Assembly: GCF_040403615.1 (NCBI RefSeq)
Contig: NZ_JBBAKG010000021.1
Location: forward strand, 14,583-78,582
Direction of reading: 5' to 3'
DNA from: Haliscomenobacter sp040403615
GTDB taxonomy: Bacteria; Bacteroidota; Bacteroidia; Chitinophagales; Saprospiraceae
Length of the DNA: 64,000 bases
Under the pieces are notes generated by a model that worked only from the letters and a program-made list of their open reading frames with translations, was not told the origin of the DNA and made no database searches. The position numbers and the translations under genes were made by a program. Shown here one piece after another: positions 58,423 to 64,000 of this stretch (position 1 is its first letter; each line of letters starts with the position of its first letter).

Positions 58423-59049
58423 CTATTCTATATTTTGCCGCTTGAGCGGTAAGCCAATCCCAATCCCCAACAAAGAACCTTGATTGTAGGCTGAGACATC
58501 TCCGGTTAGCAAATCGGTCAAGCCAAAATAATACCGGTAATCAATCAATATTTTTACGCCTCTTTTGCCAATGCTTTCTATCCCGAAACCCGTATACGCA
58601 CCAGCTTCCCAGCGCCGAACGCCCAATTCATGCCAAGGGATCACGGCCCGATAGACATCGCCACCGCCTTCGGGTGCAATAAACGCTTCGGCTTCTACGC
58701 CATGTGAAAGGGACGGGCCGATGAGACCAAACAATCGAAATTGCTCAAAATTGATGCTCATTTTAAAAAAGGTACTGAGTTCAACTGCACCAATCAGTGG
58801 CTGAAAATAGTAAGCTCCGTTGCTGAGTGGATGGCGAATGGTAAAGTTTTCTCGGCGGACATAGCCCATTTCGAGTTGCTGGGCAATGTTTTTCTTCTCA
58901 AATGCCCCCTGAAATACGCCCCGGACTTGCAAATTACTGGGCCAGCCCGAGCCGCTGAATCCAAGGTAGGTTTGATTTTGCGAATAACTGAAAATGGGGA
59001 AACCTAAACAACATAGCAGGATGGCCAAAGGGATGTGTAAATGGTTCAT
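58423..59049 (-). CDS. Predicted outer-membrane beta-barrel protein
   Basis: 208 residues with Sec signal MNHLHIPLAILLCCLGFPIF. The mature part has alternating-polarity strands (NLQVRGVFQGAF, IRHPLSNGAYYFQPLIGAVEL, FRLFGLIGPSLSHGVEAEAF, VKILIDYRYYFGL, GSLLGIGIGLPL) typical of small barrels. No enzymatic motif. It is not clearly one named family. It is 70 bases upstream of the Gfo/Idh/MocA gene, same strand, possibly the same transcript. Confidence 0.72.
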   Translation of the reverse strand: MNHLHIPLAILLCCLGFPIFSYSQNQTYLGFSGSGWPSNLQVRGVFQGAFEKKNIAQQLEMGYVRRENFTIRHPLSNGAYYFQPLIGAVELSTFFKMSINFEQFRLFGLIGPSLSHGVEAEAFIAPEGGGDVYRAVIPWHELGVRRWEAGAYTGFGIESIGKRGVKILIDYRYYFGLTDLLTGDVSAYNQGSLLGIGIGLPLKRQNIE

Positions 59050-59127
59050 GGGTCATGGGATTATGAGTGCACTTATTCAACGCAACCAACACCAGCTTAG
59101 TATAGATCCTGGGAATGACGAATTTCT

Positions 59128-59162
59128 CGAATGACGAATTACGAGTAGCAATTCGTCATTCG
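59128..59162. repeat. Inverted repeat with 13-bp perfect arms
   Basis: CGAATGACGAATT (59128-59140) and AATTCGTCATTCG (59150-59162), nine-base loop; further CGAATTTC/GAATGACG words lie just to the left. It is downstream of the minus-strand cytidine deaminase stop (59172), where it could terminate transcription. Confidence 0.7.
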
Positions 59163-59171
59163 CAAAATTCA

Positions 59172-59648
59172 TCATTCCAAAAGTTCATTCCCACTGAAAC
59201 CAAAAGGCAACAAATCGGCAACCGAATCAAAGCGGTATACGCTCCCATTGGGCCCCTGGATGAAGAGCAAGATGGGGGCAGCATTGCGCAATTCGTTTTC
59301 CCAAATCACTTGTCGGCAAGCCCCGCATGGCGACACAAAAATGTTCTCTTTTTCGGCGACTATGGCCATTGCATTAATTTTTTGGGAAGGATACTGTATA
59401 TTTGCCACGGCTAAGGCATTTCTTTCGGCGCACAAGCACAAAGGATAAGCGGCATTTTCCTGGTTGGCCCCTTGCAACAGGGTTCCATTTTCCAATAAAA
59501 TTGCTGCTCCAACTTTGAAAGCAGAATACGGCGAATAGGATTTGCTCAAGGCTTTTTTAGCACAGTCCAACAGCTCTTGATACTCAACCGGAAGTTCTGT
59601 CGTTGATGCATAACAACGATAGTTTACCTGTAATTTCAACTCTACCAT
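59172..59648 (-). CDS. cdd: Cytidine deaminase
   Basis: 158 residues, the homotetrameric class. Zinc and catalytic residues are in LCAERNALAVA (Cys-Ala-Glu) and SPCGACRQVIWE (PCxxC); substrate loop SYSPYSAFKVGAAILLENG. It deaminates cytidine and deoxycytidine to uridine forms in pyrimidine salvage. It begins at ATG 59648; ~25 residues precede the typical start region but no better ATG is nearer. It is divergent from the saccharopine dehydrogenase-like gene with 41 bases between, so they may share a control region. Confidence 0.94.
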   Translation of the reverse strand: MVELKLQVNYRCYASTTELPVEYQELLDCAKKALSKSYSPYSAFKVGAAILLENGTLLQGANQENAAYPLCLCAERNALAVANIQYPSQKINAMAIVAEKENIFVSPCGACRQVIWENELRNAAPILLFIQGPNGSVYRFDSVADLLPFGFSGNELLE

Positions 59649-59689
59649 CAGCGCAATTTAAGTTTACAGTCTGTTCAAAATTATACAAC

Positions 59690-61024
59690 ATGAATAACAT
59701 TCTGATCATCGGAGCGGGACTTTCTTCCAGTTCACTGATCAAATATGTATTAGAACAAGCCGCAGAGCGGTCTTGGTTCGTTACAGTTGCCGATGCCCAG
59801 CTAGAAAGTGCAGAAAAGAAAGTGAAAAACCATCCCAATGGGCGGGCTGTCTGGTTGGATGTGATGAAAGTCAACGACCGTCGGGACCTGATTGGCCGTG
59901 CCGATGTCGTAGTATCGATTCTTCCGGCGCACCTGCACCTCGAAGTGGCGCACGATTGTGTAAAACTCAAAAAACACCTGATCACGGCTTCCTATGTTTC
60001 GCAAGAGATGTACCGCCTTGGCGACGAAGCGCGCGACCGGGAACTGATTTTTATGGGTGAAATGGGCCTCGACCCAGGCATCGACCACATGTCGGCTATG
60101 AAAGTGATCAACGAGATCAAAGAAAGTGGCGGTAAAATCACCGCTTTTCGTTCCTATACCGGAGGTTTGATTGCGCCCGAAAGCGACGACAACCCCTGGC
60201 ATTACAAGATCACCTGGAACCCTCGCAACGTTGTTTTGGCGGGTCAGGGTACCGCCCAATACCTCGAAAACGGCAAATTGCGCTATACGCCTTACCACCG
60301 CTTGTACAAAGAGCGCCGGGTCATCGATATTCCTGAGGTGGGCCAAATGGAGGCTTACGCCAATCGCGATTCCTTGTTGTACCGCGAGGCATATGGCCTT
60401 GCCGACATCCCCAATATCCTGCGCGGAACCTTGCGTTACGATGGTTTTTGCGAAGCCTGGGATGCCTTGATCCAGATAGGATTGACCGATGCGGATTTCC
60501 CCATTCTGCATTCTGGCGAAATTACTTACCACGAACTGATGGACGCCTACGTAGACCAATACGCTGGTGGCAGCCTGAAAGACCGGGTAGCCGTATTGCT
60601 GGGACAAGACATCAACTCCGAAGTGATGAAAAAACTGGAATGGTTAGGTGTGTTCAGCAAGAAAAAAATCAAATTGCCCAACGCAACTCCAGCCTTGATT
60701 CTGGAGCATTTGCTGCGCGACAAATGGAAGCTGAAGCCCAATGACAAAGACATGGTGGTGATGCACCACGAGATCGAATACGAGAAAAAAGGGGAAAAAC
60801 GCATGCGCATTTCCTCAATGTCCAAAAAGGGTGTTAACGCCGAAGATACCGCCATGGCTCAAACGGTGGGTTTGCCAATGGCCATCTTTGTAAAACTGGT
60901 GGTGGAAGGCAAAATCAAATCACGCGGGGTGCAAATTCCAGTGATGAAAGAAGTATATGAACCCGTGCTCAGCGAATTGGAGCAGCACGGGATCGTATTT
61001 AAGGAGATTGACCGGAAGTTGTGA
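59690..61024 (+). CDS. Saccharopine dehydrogenase-like oxidoreductase (LYS9-type)
   Basis: 444 residues from ATG 59690, giving MNNILIIGAGLSSSSLIKYV with the NAD(P)-binding GxGxxS; an in-frame ATG at 59603 lies within the divergent cdd gene. Further: VSILPAHLHLEVAHDCVKLK, MGEMGLDPGIDHMSAMKVIN, ITAFRSYTGGLIAPESDDNPW. This is the glutamate-forming (LYS9) fold, which makes 2-aminoadipate semialdehyde and glutamate from saccharopine, reading lysine breakdown or synthesis. A homospermidine-synthase-like role is the alternative. Convergent with the gene at 61141 with a strong terminator between. Confidence 0.88.
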   Translation: MNNILIIGAGLSSSSLIKYVLEQAAERSWFVTVADAQLESAEKKVKNHPNGRAVWLDVMKVNDRRDLIGRADVVVSILPAHLHLEVAHDCVKLKKHLITASYVSQEMYRLGDEARDRELIFMGEMGLDPGIDHMSAMKVINEIKESGGKITAFRSYTGGLIAPESDDNPWHYKITWNPRNVVLAGQGTAQYLENGKLRYTPYHRLYKERRVIDIPEVGQMEAYANRDSLLYREAYGLADIPNILRGTLRYDGFCEAWDALIQIGLTDADFPILHSGEITYHELMDAYVDQYAGGSLKDRVAVLLGQDINSEVMKKLEWLGVFSKKKIKLPNATPALILEHLLRDKWKLKPNDKDMVVMHHEIEYEKKGEKRMRISSMSKKGVNAEDTAMAQTVGLPMAIFVKLVVEGKIKSRGVQIPVMKEVYEPVLSELEQHGIVFKEIDRKL

Positions 61025-61092
61025 TAACCAATCCTCAGCTAAATTTCGGTGGCGCTAAAGGATTTTGAAGGTATAGACCATTCATTTAATAA

Positions 61093-61129
61093 AAAGAAAG
61101 CAGGCATGGATTCCATGTCTGCTTTCTTT
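61093..61129. terminator. Two-way rho-independent terminator
   Basis: AAAGAAAGCAG (61093-61103) and CTGCTTTCTTT (61119-61129), with an inner CATGGA/TCCATG stem; T-rich on the right and A-rich on the left, so it works in both directions between convergent genes. Confidence 0.85.
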
Positions 61130-61140
61130 CTTTGGATGCA

Positions 61141-61758
61141 CTAGTTGCCCAGTGCGGTCTTGATTTTTTCCAAATCCAGTTTGTTGGCAAACGCGAGTTC
61201 ATCCTGTTCGGTGGCAAAACCATTGGTGCGAATCGTGATCAGGGTTTGGCCAAGTGGAAGTTGAATTTCAGTAGAACGAATTTTTTTTCCATTGTTGCCA
61301 TCTTCCAATTCAGACTTCAGGATGGCCCGGTTGGTACCTACCCGTACACTTTTGTACTCCTTGCCCATCATGGATGGATTGGTCAGAAACATGTTCAAAG
61401 AGCCAAGCATTGGCGAATTGGCAATGATCTGAATTTCAGCATCTTGCTTGGTCGCCTCGTTCCGGTATTTTTTTGAAATCTGCACACCGCCACCCAGCAT
61501 GCCCATGCCAGCCGAATTGGTATCTGCATCACCTTCGGCTTTCAGGCCATTGATTTCAGCGGGAAACAAATCAGCCACCGAGTTGGCCAGTAGATTGTTG
61601 ATCTCGTTCAAGGCATCTTGTAGGCTTAGTTGAGCCTGCTTGTAGTCCTTTTTTGCCAGGAAGCCCTGGGCTTCTTTGATGTAGGTGTCAATCTGGGTTT
61701 GTGCGGTTGCTTGCAGGCAAGCTCCGCAGAGCAGCAATAAAAATGCAATTTTTTTCAT
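61141..61758 (-). CDS. Secreted protein of unknown function
   Basis: 205 residues with a Sec signal (MKKIAFLLLLCGACLQATAQ; the Cys at ~15 is inside the hydrophobic core, so a lipoprotein is possible but less likely). A helical TPR-like segment follows (AQGFLAKKDYKQAQLSLQDALNEI, ~30-53), then a Gly/Met-rich linker (SAGMGMLGGGVQIS) and a mixed C-terminal domain ending in a helix. I recognise no family. Periplasmic. It is upstream of nothing on the same strand but follows the Roco gene by 100 bases, so it could be in its operon. Confidence 0.72.
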   Translation of the reverse strand: MKKIAFLLLLCGACLQATAQTQIDTYIKEAQGFLAKKDYKQAQLSLQDALNEINNLLANSVADLFPAEINGLKAEGDADTNSAGMGMLGGGVQISKKYRNEATKQDAEIQIIANSPMLGSLNMFLTNPSMMGKEYKSVRVGTNRAILKSELEDGNNGKKIRSTEIQLPLGQTLITIRTNGFATEQDELAFANKLDLEKIKTALGN

Positions 61759-61858
61759 CGGTTGGGAATTGTTGTAAAGTTGTTGAGAATAGATTCAAAT
61801 TTACGCTTTTCCCCAAAAACATCCTTGATATGGGGGTGGTTTCTTTGGTTAAGATGGG

Positions 61859-64000
61859 TTATTCATTTTCCAACCACGCCAAAATAGCTCTGATCGTTCG
61901 TTGCCTGATGGCGGAGTCCTGTTCAGTGCTATCAAGACCCTGTTGGGTATTTTTGGCAGACCGAGTGATTTGCGCCTGGAGCAAAATACTCTCCGTAGGC
62001 GCGTGGGTTTCCAAATAGGCCAGTGCCTCCTCCAATTTGTCTTTTTTGAGCTTTTCACGGATGGTAGACACCATTTCCTCGGTGATCCCAGATTTTTGCA
62101 CTGGCTTTTCACTTTTCGCCAACACCACCGCTTCCCCAACCCCCAAATGCTCGAAAAGCAATAAATTGCCTAAAATTTTCAATAAATCAACCTCTTCCAA
62201 AGACTGGTCGCACTCCACTACTCGTCGGCCTTTTTCCAACCTGTTGCTCAGGTTTTTAAAATCAAAATAGTGCTGCGGGTTTTTCTCGGTGCGGCAACCC
62301 TCGCAGGAACAAGGCACAATTTCGTGTGCCCGGATTCCCCGGTATTCGTTGTGCAGGTCGCGCAGGGTTTTTAGAATGGCAGTGAGCAAGCCGCGCCGCT
62401 CGCTGCCTATGGCCTGTATTTGCAGGGCATCGCGGCCCCGTGATTTGATTTTGGAGACTTGCGCCAGGGTGTCTGTCGACCAGCGCAGCACCACGCCCTC
62501 GCGCCAGACCAGCGTGCGGCCCCGGTCGATGTCGGGGTGACGACTCACAATGAACTGGGTCATTAAAGCCTTCGGCAAAAATTCGTACTCGACCCGCACC
62601 TCGATGGCTTCACCTGTCGGAAAATCCCAATCCTGCGGTGGGGCGGGCGGGAGGAGTGGCGGTGTGACGAACTCATTTGGTTTGGGCAGTGGGTAGGCCA
62701 TTTTGAACTCACACATCAGCGCGAGTAGTTGTGGCTGCATGTCCTGGTAGCTGTCGTCCGACCAGATGCGCCGCAGATCTGACCAATCGAAAAAACCCTT
62801 TTTTTCCTCGGCCACGGTGCGGTCTTCGAGGATTTTATAAACCGCTGCGGTGGCCCACTCGTTTTTCAGGATGACGTGCAGGCGCAGCAACTCGTTTTTT
62901 TGGTAGTGCAGGCACACGCCAATCCGGTGCAAGATGCCGCTCAAAATCAAGGCACTCTCCCGTTCGGGCAGGTCGAATTGGCGGCAGATGTTCAGGTATT
63001 CGGGCAGCGAAATGTAGTTTTCGTTGCGGCGGCGATCGAGTTCAGATCGGATATTGGCCCAGTTGGCGGGGTATTCTGTGCGGGTATGGGGCAGTTGGTT
63101 GGCGAGGTGACGAATGTCTTTTTCGAGTTCAGGGAAGCCTTTTTGACTCAGAAGGTTGACCAAACGCACCTCCTTGATGAGTTTGGGAAACTGTTTGCGC
63201 CATTTTTCCTCGTCGAAGTTGCCTATACCCATGCCCTCCCGGAATTCGTTGAGCGCGACCAGCAGCGGGCTGCCCTCGCCGCCGAACATCTCGGCGGTCT
63301 CAAACCAATCGGCGAAATCCGTCTGCGCATTGCCGCTGTCGGCCACCATGACATACACCGCACCTTCGGTGTAAAAAAACTGGTGCAGTGGCTTGTACTT
63401 GTCCTGCCCTGCAAAATCCCAAATGTGCAACACAAAATCACCCTCCTCGACAGGGAAGCTGTACTCCCCAATGACAATGTCCACACCCTGCGTGCGGTCT
63501 TCTTGTCGGGGCAGTTCCTTGCCGAGCATGCGGCAGGCAAGTGAGGTTTTGCCTGCTCTGCCATCTCCGAGCAGTACCATTTTGGCTTCAAGTAGGGGTT
63601 TGCTGCCCGCTGTTTCTTTTTGGCGGAAGTATTCGAGGATGGCGTCGTTGCCCTGCTCAACGATTGCGGTAGGTGGGTTGGAAAAAGGGTTGTCTTTTAC
63701 ATTGATTTCGCCATCACTTGTATCATAGGGGTATTTCCAAACCACTTGCATTCTTTTTTTTTCAAAAAAATAACGCAGTGGTAAAAGGTCAGCCAATTGA
63801 TTATTGGTTAAGACAATTTTGTGCAGTGCAGGCAGTTTTTCTAAAAAGCTTACGTCGGAGATTTGATTGTTACTTAGGTCGACAGAGTTAAGTGTGGTCA
63901 GTTTTTCTAAAAATCGCACATCGGAGATTTGATTGTTACCGAGGTATAGTGAGTTGAGGTTGGTCAAATTTTCTAAAAACTGCCCGTTAGAAATTTTATT
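61859..64000 (-). CDS. Roco protein: LRR-Roc GTPase-COR with C-terminal effector-associated-type domain (5' end off window)
   Basis: The frame is open through the right edge, so the N-terminus is missing. Numbering from the Met at 63967: leucine-rich repeats before and to ~62 (NQISDVRFLEKLTTLNSVDL units); Roc GTPase with P-loop GDGRAGKT (134-141), switch II DFAGQDKY (184-191) and NEFR (240-243) where NKxD is expected, so guanine specificity may be weakened; COR ~255-535; CSCEGC (553-558), a possible zinc site; and a terminal helical segment (632-702, REKLKKDKLEEALAYLET ... RQRTIRAILAWLENE) like the effector-associated domains (EAD11-type) of bacterial conflict proteins. Roco proteins are dimeric GTPase switches related to LRRK2. 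It is probably cytoplasmic. Confidence 0.88.
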   Translation of the reverse strand, partial: NKISNGQFLENLTNLNSLYLGNNQISDVRFLEKLTTLNSVDLSNNQISDVSFLEKLPALHKIVLTNNQLADLLPLRYFFEKKRMQVVWKYPYDTSDGEINVKDNPFSNPPTAIVEQGNDAILEYFRQKETAGSKPLLEAKMVLLGDGRAGKTSLACRMLGKELPRQEDRTQGVDIVIGEYSFPVEEGDFVLHIWDFAGQDKYKPLHQFFYTEGAVYVMVADSGNAQTDFADWFETAEMFGGEGSPLLVALNEFREGMGIGNFDEEKWRKQFPKLIKEVRLVNLLSQKGFPELEKDIRHLANQLPHTRTEYPANWANIRSELDRRRNENYISLPEYLNICRQFDLPERESALILSGILHRIGVCLHYQKNELLRLHVILKNEWATAAVYKILEDRTVAEEKKGFFDWSDLRRIWSDDSYQDMQPQLLALMCEFKMAYPLPKPNEFVTPPLLPPAPPQDWDFPTGEAIEVRVEYEFLPKALMTQFIVSRHPDIDRGRTLVWREGVVLRWSTDTLAQVSKIKSRGRDALQIQAIGSERRGLLTAILKTLRDLHNEYRGIRAHEIVPCSCEGCRTEKNPQHYFDFKNLSNRLEKGRRVVECDQSLEEVDLLKILGNLLLFEHLGVGEAVVLAKSEKPVQKSGITEEMVSTIREKLKKDKLEEALAYLETHAPTESILLQAQITRSAKNTQQGLDSTEQDSAIRQRTIRAILAWLENE

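Noticed and set aside
59801..60607. Long minus-strand frame opposite the saccharopine dehydrogenase-like gene
   Set aside because: Antisense shadow; codon pattern and conserved motifs support only the + strand.
1..64000. tRNA, rRNA, tmRNA or riboswitch genes
   Set aside because: I found no cloverleaf with a CCA-adjacent T loop (GGTTCGAATCC), no rRNA motifs and no aptamer I could recognise by eye; small or divergent ones could be missed.

Overview
The window looks like chromosomal DNA of a Bacteroidota bacterium, most plausibly a filamentous or sheathed member of the Saprospiria (Haliscomenobacter/Lewinella-like; this placement is inference). Evidence: a gliding-motility-associated CHU_C C-terminus (21483-23849), a type IX secretion sorting tail on an M43 protease (51163-52665), a TonB receptor with an N-terminal carboxypeptidase-regulatory domain, YD-repeat (RHS) remnants, no recognisable Shine-Dalgarno sites, and promoters of the TTG-N19/20-TAnnTTTG type. 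It is a draft scaffold with two runs of 100 N (13846-13945 and 23926-24025). I saw no rRNA or tRNA genes, CRISPR array, complete insertion sequence or prophage.

Layout. 1-2216: start of a Tricorn-like exported protease that runs off the left edge. 2300-6500: an accessory patch with a DUF4160/DUF2442 remnant pair, three AT-rich or orphan genes, hairpin repeats (family A), a large cruciform repeat and an 84-bp duplicated gene scrap. 6503-30906: mostly housekeeping and envelope genes (lipid kinase, DUF3298 lipoprotein, GT39 transferase, exported sugar-acid enzyme pair, S10 peptidase, aminotransferase, acyl-CoA carboxylase beta, ArfB, ChaN, cytochrome c, CHU_C adhesin, TonB receptor, YciO, TrmH-type methyltransferase, binding-protein lipoprotein, GuaA). 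30930-32830: a second accessory patch with a ~500-bp composite inverted repeat, an AT-rich orphan and an RHS gene fragment. 32840-64000: biotin carboxylase, a membrane-spanning protein kinase fused to an external beta-helix-like domain, CBS protein, SOD and CopA, hydroxyacyl-CoA dehydrogenase plus SDR, universal stress protein, Uma2 protein, a self-regulated membrane operon (winged-helix regulator plus DUF4173), VWA protein, AhpC/TSA-like protein, malate dehydrogenase, M43 protease, a PspA-like coiled-coil pair, a BlaI-M56 sensor pair with a long heptad-repeat tail, Gfo/Idh/MocA oxidoreductase, cytidine deaminase, saccharopine dehydrogenase-like protein, and at the right edge a LRR-Roc-COR (Roco) GTPase ending in what looks like an effector-associated domain.

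The most unusual structure is in the repeats. Four ~115-119-bp stem-loops (15397-15511, 45157-45274, 45355-45473, 52669-52787) belong to two families with different stem sequences, yet all keep the same loop (CACTTnAAATGAAcCGtT) and the same 5-6-nt bulge in the left arm. Eight of the ten convergent gene pairs are separated by an inverted repeat. Candidate signalling or conflict systems are the Roco protein, the kinase/beta-helix fusion and the BlaI/M56 pair, whose operator lies inside its own promoter.
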